DNA from: Oscillospiraceae bacterium
Lineage (GTDB): Bacteria > Bacillota > Clostridia > Oscillospirales > Ruminococcaceae
DNA: 12,268 nucleotides
Assembly: GCA_031285945.1 (NCBI GenBank)
Contig: JAITVF010000016.1
Location: 1 to 12,268, forward strand
Direction of reading: 5' to 3'
The translations under genes and the position numbers were made by a program. Positions 1-6,960 of this stretch are shown here, piece by piece; positions within the stretch are counted from its first letter, which is position 1, and every line of letters begins with the position of its first letter. The notes beneath the pieces were generated by a model, which worked only from the letters and a program-made list of their open reading frames with translations, had not been told where the DNA came from and did not search any database.

Positions 1-388
1 CCTCGGTTCCATGGTCCGGGCAGGCAGCCTGGTAGGATCTTATTTCGCCTCCGCCGTCATGCAGGAAATAATGCCCCAGCTCGTGGGCGATTCCTCTGCG
101 CCTGCGTTCAACAGGTAGCGAAACGTTATACCCGATAAATTTGTGCGTGCCTGGAATAGGGGCGCCCTCCAGGTCTTCATCCAGATCCACAACAATAAAG
201 CTTTGAATATTTTTCTTAGTTTTGCACGGATGCACAGAAAACCCGTGCTGCTCCGCAAGCGCCATAACGTCGAGCGCTCCGTCGGCGTACTTATACGCGC
301 TCATTCTAACCGCAAGCGCCTTATCTCTTATTTCTTTGTCGCCCAGTTTTGACTTAACCAGCTCTGTCATAAAGCTCACCTTATCCAT
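1..388 (-). CDS. ImmA/IrrE-family zinc metallopeptidase (partial, C-terminus off the window)
   Basis: The reading frame starts at ATG 388 and stays open to the window edge (129 codons seen). GGGGAAA lies about 5-8 bases before the ATG, and a promoter-like pair lies just upstream. Residues 102-106 are HELGH, followed by YFLHD, which is the zinc-binding HExxH signature of the ImmA/IrrE (COG2856, formerly DUF955) peptidases. The first 100 residues are a charged helical N-terminus (KSKLGDKEIRDKALAVRMSA) and a short beta-rich part (IQSFIVVDLD), as expected for this family. Known members cleave or inactivate HTH repressors in mobile elements (ImmA acting on ImmR) or regulate stress responses (IrrE). 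Many are orphan genes or parts of toxin-antitoxin pairs. The substrate cannot be named here: no HTH gene is visible and the downstream partner would lie beyond base 1. The family call is secure; the role is open. Confidence 0.85.
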   Translation of the reverse strand, partial: MDKVSFMTELVKSKLGDKEIRDKALAVRMSAYKYADGALDVMALAEQHGFSVHPCKTKKNIQSFIVVDLDEDLEGAPIPGTHKFIGYNVSLPVERRRRGIAHELGHYFLHDGGGEIRSYQAACPDHGTE

Positions 389-414
389 AGATATTTCCCC
401 ATAATTACCCATAA

Positions 415-443
415 ATAATACCATATTTTAAATTTGTTTGCAA
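415..443 (-). promoter_or_regulatory. Candidate SigA promoter for the ImmA-like gene
   Basis: Read on the minus strand, TTGCAA (443-438) is followed by a 17-base spacer and TATTAT (420-415) preceded by TGG, an extended -10. The expected start of transcription is about 20 bases before the ATG at 388, leaving room for the GGGGAAA ribosome site. It matches the consensus at 4/6 and 5/6 positions and was found by eye only. Confidence 0.5.
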
Positions 444-477
444 GCGCCTAATTTTTGCTTAATTTTTATTGATATTT

Positions 478-581
478 ATACTATTCCGCATTTAAAATAC
501 TTCTTTCTATTGCTTCCCCCGCCTCTGGCGGGGGAAGCAATAGAATAATATTATAAAAGCACTTTATTTGCGGATTAGTAT
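478..581. repeat. 104-bp MITE-like element, copy 1, with central perfect hairpin
   Basis: The ends are ATACTATTCCGCA (478-490) and TGCGGATTAGTAT (569-581), which are inverted repeats with one mismatch. In the middle, 505-523 and 527-545 form a perfect 19-bp inverted repeat around a 3-base loop (TCT). Copy 2 at 9121-9224 has the same length and 93 of 104 identical bases by hand alignment. The similarity may reach a few bases further on both sides (ATTT on the left, TAGAGC on the right). There is no coding capacity, so if it moves it depends on a transposase elsewhere. It sits between the ImmA-like gene and the end of the lysozyme gene. A RNA-level role (transcript-end hairpin) is also possible. 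Confidence 0.85.
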
Positions 582-662
582 TAGAGCTTTTCAAGCTGAT
601 CGACTATATATACAATAGTATTATGCAGACTGCCTGTCCTTTGTGCTCATTTGTCATCATTT

Positions 663-690
663 TATTATACTCTTGTTGAGAGTTATAATA
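663..690. repeat. AT-rich imperfect palindrome
   Basis: TATTATACTCT (663-673), loop TGTTG, then AGAGTTATAATA (679-690) pair over 11 bp with one bulged base. It lies in the non-coding stretch between repeat copy 1 and the lysozyme terminator. Apart from it, 582-699 holds nothing I recognise. It could be an operator or a small RNA hairpin; there is no supporting T-tract. Confidence 0.4.
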
Positions 691-699
691 CCGGCCTAA

Positions 700-733
700 A
701 CAAAAGCCCCTCCCAGGCGGGAAGAGCTTTTGT
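700..733 (-). terminator. Intrinsic terminator of the lysozyme gene
   Basis: Two 15-base arms (700-714 and 719-733) pair with two mismatches around a 4-base loop. Read on the minus strand, the hairpin is preceded by an A-rich stretch and ends in CTTTTGTTTA. It lies about 35 bases after the lysozyme stop codon at 769-771. The reverse orientation also ends in a T-run, so it may act in both directions. Confidence 0.75.
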
Positions 734-768
734 GCTTTTTACTGAGCGCGGCTCTTTAGCTATTTGCG

Positions 769-1923
769 CTACATCCCCATTAAGGCCCAAACCGTAGCCT
801 GGTTAAGCAGCCCGCTCGCCTCCAGGCCGTTTTGCGACTGATAAAGCCGGATCGCCTCTACGGTGGCGTCGTCGTAGGAGCCGGTGGGGTAGCCCGTATA
901 GTGGCCCATGTAAAAGAGCCTGACCTGGGTAAGCCAGGTGATATTGCCGGATGTTTGCCCCGGAACATAATTGATACTGGCAAGTTGGTAGAGGGCGTCG
1001 TCCCCGACCTGGTCGTATATGGGCAGCGATATCCCGAACTGGCTGTTTACCTCAAGCTGAAGGCCCACCGAAATGGCCCGGCTCATATCCTCCATATTTA
1101 GGGAATCCAACGGCAGGCCCGCGTTGTAGCGCTGATTGAGCGTCTCTTTGATACTGCGGGAAACGTCGGCGTCGACATATAGCAGGACGTCGTCCCCCGC
1201 GCCGCCCACCGAAATATCCTCGTAGGCCACGTTGAGATCCACCCGGCCGGTTATGCCGCTTATGCTGCCGTAGGAAGAATACTGCCAGACGCTCTGGCCC
1301 CGGTTCGGTTCGGCGAGATAATTTGCTACCCAGATCTTATAGTCGCCGAGAAGGCTCATGTTAAGATAGGGATCTATGAAGTTGTCGTATGTATAGAGCA
1401 TCACGTCGTAGCCCGACGAGCGAACCTCCTCTAAAAACTGTGAGCATAGGGTAGCGAGCGCGCTCTTGGTCAACCCCCTCGCCGCCTCCACGTCAAGAAC
1501 CGCCGGGTAAGTGAGGGTAACCTGATCAAGCTGCTTAATAAAGAGCTCGGCTTCCTTCATCATGCTGGCATAGTCGGTGAACTTGGCGTAGTGATAGGCT
1601 CCCACCTTAATTCCCGCGGCGTGAGCGCCTGTAGCGTTGCGGTAAAAGGTTTCGTCGACCTCTATACCCAGAGTCGCCCGGGCCAGCACAAAGCTTACGT
1701 CGTCTTTGGCCACGCTTTCCCAGTTTATATTGCCCTGCCACTTGGATACGTCTATCCCCCTGATACCGCCCGGGACGCTGTCCGCCGCGGCCTGCGTCTT
1801 TATAGTCACCGCCCCTTTAGCTCCCCGCGCCCCCGCCAATATAAGCGCAGCCGTAAGAATAAGCGTTATTATCAGGCCGCAAAGCCTCAAAGTCCGTTCT
1901 TTTTGAATAACAGTCACAGGCAT
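769..1923 (-). CDS. GH25 lysozyme with N-terminal membrane anchor and C-terminal peptidoglycan-binding domain
   Basis: Predicted N-acetylmuramidase that cuts the MurNAc-GlcNAc bond of peptidoglycan outside the membrane. Counting from Val at GTG 1917: a hydrophobic segment at about 11-30 (a signal anchor or signal peptide), then a glycosyl hydrolase family 25 domain at about 52-250 with the GIDVSKWQG opening (Asp56) and the acidic pair LDVEA (Asp142, Glu144), then a linker, and at about 320-382 a PG_binding_1-type domain ending WALMGM. Start: AAGGGGG is only 1 base before ATG 1923 but 7 bases before the in-frame GTG 1917, so translation may begin at 1917 (382 aa). The in-frame ATG at 1947 falls at the expected transcription start and is unlikely. 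The gene is single, divergent from the threonine aldolase, and ends at a terminator. Spore, wall-turnover or prophage roles are all possible for GH25; no phage neighbours are seen. Confidence 0.93.
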   Translation of the reverse strand: MPVTVIQKERTLRLCGLIITLILTAALILAGARGAKGAVTIKTQAAADSVPGGIRGIDVSKWQGNINWESVAKDDVSFVLARATLGIEVDETFYRNATGAHAAGIKVGAYHYAKFTDYASMMKEAELFIKQLDQVTLTYPAVLDVEAARGLTKSALATLCSQFLEEVRSSGYDVMLYTYDNFIDPYLNMSLLGDYKIWVANYLAEPNRGQSVWQYSSYGSISGITGRVDLNVAYEDISVGGAGDDVLLYVDADVSRSIKETLNQRYNAGLPLDSLNMEDMSRAISVGLQLEVNSQFGISLPIYDQVGDDALYQLASINYVPGQTSGNITWLTQVRLFYMGHYTGYPTGSYDDATVEAIRLYQSQNGLEASGLLNQATVWALMGM

Positions 1924-1957
1924 GCCCCCTTCGAGATATTTCGACATTGCTATCTGT

Positions 1958-1986
1958 ATGATACCATATTTCGATACTCTTTGAAA
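1958..1986 (-). promoter_or_regulatory. Candidate extended -10 promoter for the lysozyme gene
   Basis: On the minus strand TTTCAA (1986-1981), a 17-base spacer and TATCAT (1963-1958) preceded by TGG. The -35 is weak (3/6); the extended -10 makes up for it. The predicted transcript would start near 1951, about 30 bases before the start codon. Confidence 0.4.
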
Positions 1987-2103
1987 AGAGTCTGCGGGGG
2001 CTAAAAATGTAAACGTTTTTTTAACTTTTTTATAAGTCAATAAAAATATTAGCTCTCAGCCCAAAATAATATTAAATTATAAGCCCACCGGGGCAACGAT
2101 TTA

Positions 2104-2132
2104 CTTTTTTGCCTTATAATGGTACAATTCTG
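2104..2132 (+). promoter_or_regulatory. Candidate promoter for the threonine aldolase
   Basis: TTTACT (about 2104-2109... by spacing 17 bases before TACAAT) and an extended -10 TGGTACAAT with the hexamer at about 2123-2128. A perfect TATAAT also occurs at 2115-2120 but has no good -35. Either places the transcription start downstream of the upstream ATG at 2119, which argues that 2119 is not the start codon. Confidence 0.4.
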
Positions 2133-2145
2133 TATAGAAAAGGGG

Positions 2146-3183
2146 ATGAAGGATTTGAAAATTATTGATCTGCGCAGCGATACCGTAACCCGCCCTACAA
2201 AAGAAATGTACGACGCCATAACCGTCGCCGAGGTCGGCGACGACGTGGCGCGGGACGATCCCACCACCGCCCGCCTGGAAAAGCTGGCCGCCAAAATGCT
2301 GGGGAAAGAAGCCGCGCTCTTCGTAGCCTCGGGGACCATGGGCAATATCGTGGCGTCCCTCGCTCACGAGGTAAGGGGCAAGGAGGTAATTCTCGGCGCC
2401 GAAAGCCACATGTTCAACATGGAGGTAGGCGGCATATCCGTTCTCGCGGGGGGAATAGCCCGCACCCTTAATTATCCTGGCGAGGTTCCCGACGTAAAAA
2501 TGATCGAAGCGGCCTTCCGGCCCGCCGACATCCACCAGGTAAGGGCGGGGCTCATCTGCCTCGAAAACGCCCTCGGCAACGGCCGGGTGGTTCCCAGGGA
2601 GGTTATGGCCGACGTTTACGCCCTAGCCGGTTCGCGGGGCGTACCCGTCCACGTAGACGGCGCCCGCGTCTTTAACGCCGCAGCGGCTCTCGGAATCGAC
2701 GTAAAGGAACTGACCCAATACTGCGACACCGTTTCCTGCTGCCTTTCAAAGGGGCTTTGTTCGCCCGTGGGCGCGATTCTAGCCGGGAACGAAGGCTTTG
2801 TGGAAAAAGCGCGCGCTTACCGCAAAATGCTGGGCGGCGGAATGCGCCAGAGCGGCGTGATTTCGGCGGCGGGTATAGTCTCGTTGGAGGTTATGACCAA
2901 ACGCCTCCTGGAGGATCATGAAAACGCCCGGTATCTCGCCTCGGCCCTGAACGGTATGGATAATATCACCGTGGATATGGAAGCCGTTGAAATCAACATG
3001 GTCTTCGCGGGCATAGACAAATCCCCCGCCTGGAAGGCGGCTCTTCCCGCAAGGCTTTTGGAGCGCGGAATAAAGATCTACGGCGAAATGAGCCGGGGCT
3101 TTCGCTTTCTCACCCACAACGACGTGACAAGGCAGGATATCGACAGGTTCCTGGGCGAGCTTACCGAGCTCCTCGCAATGTAA
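2146..3183 (+). CDS. ltaE: Low-specificity L-threonine aldolase (PLP enzyme)
   Basis: Cytoplasmic PLP enzyme that splits L-threonine or L-allo-threonine into glycine and acetaldehyde. The 345 residues cover the full beta-eliminating-lyase fold. They show IIDLRSDTVTRPT at 6-18, the cofactor-stacking His88 in ESHMF, the PLP-aspartate in HVDGAR (Asp171), the Schiff-base lysine in SCCLSKGL (Lys202) and GGGMRQSG (Arg234). Family members are usually 330-350 aa. Start: ATG 2146 directly abuts the ribosome site AAAAGGGG; the in-frame TTG at 2155 has a 9-base spacing and would give the typical family N-terminus (xKIIDLRSDTVT), so it is a real alternative. An upstream in-frame ATG at 2119 overlaps promoter elements. 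The gene stands alone, convergent with the chemoreceptor. Low-specificity versus L-allo-specific activity cannot be told from sequence. Confidence 0.93.
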   Translation: MKDLKIIDLRSDTVTRPTKEMYDAITVAEVGDDVARDDPTTARLEKLAAKMLGKEAALFVASGTMGNIVASLAHEVRGKEVILGAESHMFNMEVGGISVLAGGIARTLNYPGEVPDVKMIEAAFRPADIHQVRAGLICLENALGNGRVVPREVMADVYALAGSRGVPVHVDGARVFNAAAALGIDVKELTQYCDTVSCCLSKGLCSPVGAILAGNEGFVEKARAYRKMLGGGMRQSGVISAAGIVSLEVMTKRLLEDHENARYLASALNGMDNITVDMEAVEINMVFAGIDKSPAWKAALPARLLERGIKIYGEMSRGFRFLTHNDVTRQDIDRFLGELTELLAM

Positions 3184-3213
3184 ACCTCCGCCATAGCGCC
3201 GCTTCACCCGACT

Positions 3214-3258
3214 ATTATTCCCCCCGCCTCTGGCGGGGGGAATAATGCGGAATAGTAT
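3214..3258. repeat. Shortened copy (copy 3) of the hairpin repeat between convergent genes
   Basis: 3214-3228 and 3232-3246 form a perfect 15-bp inverted repeat around the loop TCT, with the same CCCCCGCC-TCT-GGCGGGGG core as copy 1. It is followed immediately by GCGGAATAGTAT (3247-3258), the exact reverse complement of the left end of copies 1 and 2. The AT-rich arms between core and end, and the other terminal repeat, are missing. The last base is also the first base of the reverse-complemented stop codon of the chemoreceptor gene. It may serve as a transcription-ending hairpin for both converging genes, but neither side has a proper T-tract. Confidence 0.75.
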
Positions 3259-5291
3259 TAATATTTGTCGGCGTCCCCGTAGTCTATTCTCATGCCGGTG
3301 TTCGCGGGGATTCGGGGCGCCGGGCTATTCTCCGCCCGGGGGCCAGGGTTGGCCGCGTCGGCTTCGCGCAGCTTGAAGCGGGATACAAGCTCTGTGAGGA
3401 GACTCGACTGTGAGGACATCTCCTCGCTGGTGGCCGCCGATTCCTCGGCCGTGGCGCTGTTTGCCTGCACTACGGCGGAAATCTGCTGGATGCCCTCCGA
3501 TATGCGGGAGAGCTCCTTTTCCTGCTCCAGATTGGCTGAAGAAATCTTATTGATTGCCTCGGCGTTCCGCTGGGCGCACTCGGCCACCGCCTTGAGGCTT
3601 TCGTTGGTGCGCTCTACTATCTGGTTGCCCTCGGTTACGCGGCTTGCGCTGCCGGCGATAAGCTCGGAGGTCTCCCTCGCGGCGGCGGCGGATTTCGCGG
3701 CCAAGTTGCGGACCTCGTCGGCCACAACGGCAAACCCCTTGCCGTGCTGTCCGGCCCTGGCCGCCTCGACCGCCGCGTTAAGGGCCAGAATATTTGTCTG
3801 GAAGGCGATGTCGTCTATAACCTTTATGATTCTGGATATCCTGTCGGAGGCCTCGGAGATTCCGGCCATGGCTGTTAGCATTTCGTTCATTGAGCTCATG
3901 CTGCCGTTCATGAGCTCCCCGACGCGGTTTATTATTTCTAAAGCTTCCCCGGCGTCTCGGGTATTTACGCGGGTCTTTTCATAGGTCAGGCTTATGGCCG
4001 CCGAGAGCTCCTCGATAGAGGCCGCCTGCTCGGTGGAGCCCTGCGCAAGGTTCTGCGCGCCGTCCGCCATCTGCATCGCCCCGCCCGAAACCTGTTTAGA
4101 GGCCTCGATAATCATGGCGAAGATCTCGTTGTTCATTTCGAGCATGGAGCGCAGGGCGATTCCGACCGCGTCCTTACCCGATCTTACGTTTACCTCGCCG
4201 CTCAAATCTCCGCCCGCCACCTGCGCAATATCGCGCGACTGGCGCTTCATCTCCGCCACCATCCGGTTAAAGGAATCGGCCAGGGCCTTCATTTCGTCTC
4301 TGGTATTAACCTCGACGAATACATCCACGTCGCCCTCGGCAATGGTTTCGGCCGCCTTGAGTATAGCGTGAACCGGTAATACTGTGCGTCTTGCCAGAAT
4401 TATAATAAGCGGGGTTGCGACAACCAGTATTATCAGGGCTATGATTCCGCCCCGCAAAAAGAAATCGTAGGTGGCGGCTACGCTTTCGACGGTATACTTG
4501 CCCACAAAGGTCATGCCGACCACGCCGCCGTCCGCGCCTTTAAGGGGGCTGTAGTTTACAAAGGCGTCGTGTCCTACTACCGCGGCCTTGCCGTAGTGTG
4601 GCGTCCCCCCCAAAACCTGAGCGCTTATGACCGGATCGGCGGTGGTGCCTACGGCGCGGGCGCCGTCCGCCCCCACAACCGTTGTGGAGATGCGCTCGTC
4701 ACCCAGAAAAATCGTAACCTCTGAGCCGATAATGGCCTTCATCCTGTCTACAAACGTATCCTGATCCAGCCGGTAGCCGGTCGAAACCGCGCCGGCCACG
4801 GCCCCCTCGGCGGTGTAAACCGGAGCGCCCGAACGTATCGAAAGCTTTACCGCCGTGCCGGTTTCTATCCCGGTAAAGCTGTTGCCGTCAAGTGCTTCGG
4901 CAATGTTTTTCTGGGAGGCGACGGAATCGCCGAAGTTGCCAGGATCGTGGGAGCGGGCCAGAACGTTTCCCTCCGCGTCGGTGATGGTGCAAAACTCCAC
5001 CCCCGTCTGCGCCTGGAGCTCCGTTGCGCGGGCAATAAGCGCCTCGCGATCGCCCGCGACCAGCGCGGCCTGTATCCGCGAGTCCGAGGCTATCATGCCC
5101 GTGCTTGTGGTCGCCATAGAGTGCATATCGTCTATATGGCTTACAACCACGTTCTGGTAGCCCTCAAGCTCACTTTGAGTGGTTCCCTCTACATAATCGT
5201 TAAAAATATAGACAGACGCCCCAAGCAGCGCCGCCGCCGTTATAAAGGTGAGAAGCAGCATGGGAATCAGCATCTTGTACCTTATGCTCAA
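3258..5291 (-). CDS. Methyl-accepting chemotaxis protein (Cache-type sensor, HAMP, signalling domain)
   Basis: Membrane chemoreceptor that senses a ligand outside the cell and controls CheA through CheW. From the TTG start (677 aa): TM1 at about 7-30, an extracellular region at about 31-280 that resembles a Cache_3/Cache_2-type sensor ([16 protein letters not shown], then a [11 protein letters not shown] end), TM2 at about 282-300, HAMP at about 301-353, and a long cytoplasmic coiled coil. Its hairpin tip at 492-531 carries the hallmark [19 protein letters not shown] and [15 protein letters not shown]. The C-terminal tail is Pro/Ala-rich and has no NWETF-like CheR tether. Start: AAAGGAGGTT at 5310-5301 lies 11 bases before TTG 5291; the frame also extends upstream to a TTG at 5342, but that would put the ribosome site inside the gene. 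Ligand unknown. No che genes are adjacent, so it is an orphan receptor locus. Confidence 0.92.
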   Translation of the reverse strand: MSIRYKMLIPMLLLTFITAAALLGASVYIFNDYVEGTTQSELEGYQNVVVSHIDDMHSMATTSTGMIASDSRIQAALVAGDREALIARATELQAQTGVEFCTITDAEGNVLARSHDPGNFGDSVASQKNIAEALDGNSFTGIETGTAVKLSIRSGAPVYTAEGAVAGAVSTGYRLDQDTFVDRMKAIIGSEVTIFLGDERISTTVVGADGARAVGTTADPVISAQVLGGTPHYGKAAVVGHDAFVNYSPLKGADGGVVGMTFVGKYTVESVAATYDFFLRGGIIALIILVVATPLIIILARRTVLPVHAILKAAETIAEGDVDVFVEVNTRDEMKALADSFNRMVAEMKRQSRDIAQVAGGDLSGEVNVRSGKDAVGIALRSMLEMNNEIFAMIIEASKQVSGGAMQMADGAQNLAQGSTEQAASIEELSAAISLTYEKTRVNTRDAGEALEIINRVGELMNGSMSSMNEMLTAMAGISEASDRISRIIKVIDDIAFQTNILALNAAVEAARAGQHGKGFAVVADEVRNLAAKSAAAARETSELIAGSASRVTEGNQIVERTNESLKAVAECAQRNAEAINKISSANLEQEKELSRISEGIQQISAVVQANSATAEESAATSEEMSSQSSLLTELVSRFKLREADAANPGPRAENSPAPRIPANTGMRIDYGDADKY

Positions 5292-5411
5292 TTTCTTTAG
5301 AACCTCCTTTAGTATACACGCCCCGGAAATTGCAAATGTCAAAGCTTTATAGTTATCTCGACCTTTACTTAGACAACTTGAGCGGCGGCAGCGTTATGCG
5401 TGAAGTACGAT

Positions 5412-5445
5412 AAAAGCGAAGGGAAATCGCCTTCGCTTTTTGTTA
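5412..5445 (-). terminator. Intrinsic terminator after the O-acetylhomoserine sulfhydrylase gene
   Basis: Arms AAAAGCGAAGG (5412-5422) and CCTTCGCTTTT (5430-5440) pair perfectly over 11 bp with a 7-base loop. T-runs exist on both sides, so it can work in either direction. It lies about 60 bases beyond the minus-strand stop codon at 5501 and separates that transcript from the chemoreceptor gene. Confidence 0.85.
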
Positions 5446-5500
5446 TATGTTTATATGAGCACCATTATACTGCGCCTTTGATATTACCGGCGGGGGCATA

Positions 5501-6763
5501 CTATACCGCCGCGAGGCCTGCCTTAAGATCGGCGATAATGTCGTCTGCGCTCTCAAGGCCCACCGAGAGCCTGACCTGCCCGGGGGTTATGCCGACAGAG
5601 GCAAGCTGATCCTCAGGCAGCTGGCGGTGGGTTGAGCTGGCCGGGTGGAGAACGCAGGTGTGGATATCGGCCACGTGAACCTCGTTTGAGGCGAGCTTTA
5701 AGCTGTCCATAAATCTTACGGCGCCCTTTCGCCCCCCATTTACGGTTATAAGGATTACGCCGCTTGCGCCTGAAAGGTACCTCTTAGCCATGGCGTTATA
5801 TTTGTCGGAAGAAAGCCCGGGGTAGCTTACGGACTCGACCTTGTCGGAGCCCTTGAGGAATTCGGCGACCTTAAGGGCGTTTTCGCAGTAGCGGTCCATG
5901 CGGACGGCCAGAGTCTCAAGCCCCAGATTAAGAAGGAAGGCCGAGTGGGCGGAGGGATAAACGCCAAAGTCGCGCATAAGCTGCATTCTGGCCTTGATTA
6001 TATACGCGGCCTTTCCGTAAGCGTCCACATAGCTTATGCCGTGGTAGCTGGGATCGGGCTCGGTAAAATCGGGGAATTTACCGTTTTTCCAGTTAAAGCT
6101 TCCGCTGTCCACAATCACGCCGCCAACCTGTAGGGCGTGGCCGTCCATATATTTTGAAGTAGAGTGTATGACAATATCCGCGCCGTGCTCAAAGGGGCGG
6201 CAGAGGATTGGGGTCGCGAAGGTGTTGTCTACGATCAGGGGAACGCCGTGATCGTGGGCCGCCTTGGACCACTTTGCAAAATCCAGTACTACAAGGGCGG
6301 GGTTCGCGATTGTTTCGCCGAATACAAGGCGGGTGTTTTCCTTAAAGGCCGCGTTTATAGTCTTTTCATCGGCGTCGGAATCTAAAAATACGCACTCGAT
6401 GCCGAGCCTTTTCAGCGTCACGTTAAAAAGATTGTATGAGCCGCCGTAAATCTGGCCGGTGCTGATTATGCTGTCGCCCGCCTTGCAGAGATTGAGGATG
6501 GAAAGAAGGGTGGCGGCCTGTCCCGAGGAGGTGCACATCGCGCCCACGCCGCCCTCCAGGTCGGCGATTTTACCCTCCACCGCCATTACGGTGGGGTTAG
6601 CGAACCGAGAATAAATGAGGGCTTTAGTGGGATCGTCAAATACGGCGCCTATATCGTCGGTAGAATCGAATACATAGGTCGTGCTCTGAACGATCGGCAT
6701 CACGCGTGGCTCGCTGTTTTTAGGCGTATAGCCCGAGTGGATGCATTTTGTTTCGATGTTCAT
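5501..6763 (-). CDS. O-acetylhomoserine sulfhydrylase / aminocarboxypropyltransferase (MetY type)
   Basis: Cytoplasmic PLP enzyme of the Cys/Met metabolism family. MetY-type members make homocysteine from O-acetyl-L-homoserine and sulfide, the direct sulfhydrylation route to methionine. The 420-residue length fits MetY (about 425) better than cystathionine gamma-synthase or lyase (about 380-400). Visible motifs: YSRFANPT at 51-58 (phosphate-binding Tyr/Arg), SSGQAA at 79-84, IVDNTFATP at 177-185 (Asp179), and the PLP lysine in HSTSKYMDGH (Lys204); the C-terminal part shows SSTHRQL and the Arg in GQVRLSVG. ATG 6763 is preceded by GGGAGG at 9-base spacing. It has its own promoter and terminator, so it is a single-gene unit. 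Close paralogues act as methionine gamma-lyase or use methanethiol, so the exact substrate is less sure than the family. Confidence 0.9.
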   Translation of the reverse strand: MNIETKCIHSGYTPKNSEPRVMPIVQSTTYVFDSTDDIGAVFDDPTKALIYSRFANPTVMAVEGKIADLEGGVGAMCTSSGQAATLLSILNLCKAGDSIISTGQIYGGSYNLFNVTLKRLGIECVFLDSDADEKTINAAFKENTRLVFGETIANPALVVLDFAKWSKAAHDHGVPLIVDNTFATPILCRPFEHGADIVIHSTSKYMDGHALQVGGVIVDSGSFNWKNGKFPDFTEPDPSYHGISYVDAYGKAAYIIKARMQLMRDFGVYPSAHSAFLLNLGLETLAVRMDRYCENALKVAEFLKGSDKVESVSYPGLSSDKYNAMAKRYLSGASGVILITVNGGRKGAVRFMDSLKLASNEVHVADIHTCVLHPASSTHRQLPEDQLASVGITPGQVRLSVGLESADDIIADLKAGLAAV

Positions 6764-6821
6764 GCCTTGTTACCTCCCGCATTGTGGCTTGTACCGGATG
6801 TGACGCCGGTAATTACAATTC

Positions 6822-6850
6822 ATTATAGCGTCAATGCGCTCAATTGGCAA
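6822..6850 (-). promoter_or_regulatory. Strong SigA promoter of the O-acetylhomoserine sulfhydrylase gene
   Basis: On the minus strand TTGCCA (6850-6845), exactly 17 bases, then TATAAT (6827-6822): 5/6 and 6/6 consensus. The leader to the ATG is only about 50 bases. It carries a small 5-bp hairpin (ACCGG/CCGGT, about 6792-6809) and nothing resembling a SAM-I riboswitch or T-box. Confidence 0.75.
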
Positions 6851-6890
6851 ACTTTTTATCGCGATTAACGCTATATTAGCTCTTTTTGGC

Positions 6891-6917
6891 ACTCTTTTTG
6901 CCTTTTTACATAGCCTG
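6891..6917 (+). promoter_or_regulatory. SigK-like promoter upstream of dpaB
   Basis: AC at 6891-6892 (in GGCACTC), a 16-base gap, then CATAGCCTG at 6909-6917. The mother-cell SigK consensus is AC-N16-17-CATAnnnTA, so only the last base differs. Transcription would start about 35-40 bases before the dpaB ATG. No good SigA promoter is seen in this stretch. In Bacillus subtilis the dipicolinate synthase operon is SigK-controlled, which is why this match is worth recording. The motif is short and could occur by chance. Confidence 0.4.
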
Positions 6918-6960
6918 TAGTTATACTGCTTATATAAATCGGCAAAAGGAGGGGGCGCGG

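Noticed and set aside
614..621. AATAGTAT as a fourth repeat end
   Set aside because: Only 8 bases match the terminal repeat and no hairpin core is nearby; chance is likely in AT-rich DNA.
3292..3984. Plus-strand open frame of 230 codons opposite the chemoreceptor
   Set aside because: Low-complexity Ala/Ser-rich translation and no start signals; the minus-strand frame carries the conserved receptor signature.
5319..5342. TTGACA followed by TATACT before the chemoreceptor, as a promoter
   Set aside because: The spacing is 20 bases and transcription would begin inside the ribosome site, so it cannot drive this gene as it stands.
6764..6821. SAM riboswitch or T-box before the O-acetylhomoserine sulfhydrylase gene
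   Set aside because: The leader is only about 50 bases with a single 5-bp hairpin; it is too short and lacks the conserved core of SAM-I or T-box RNAs.
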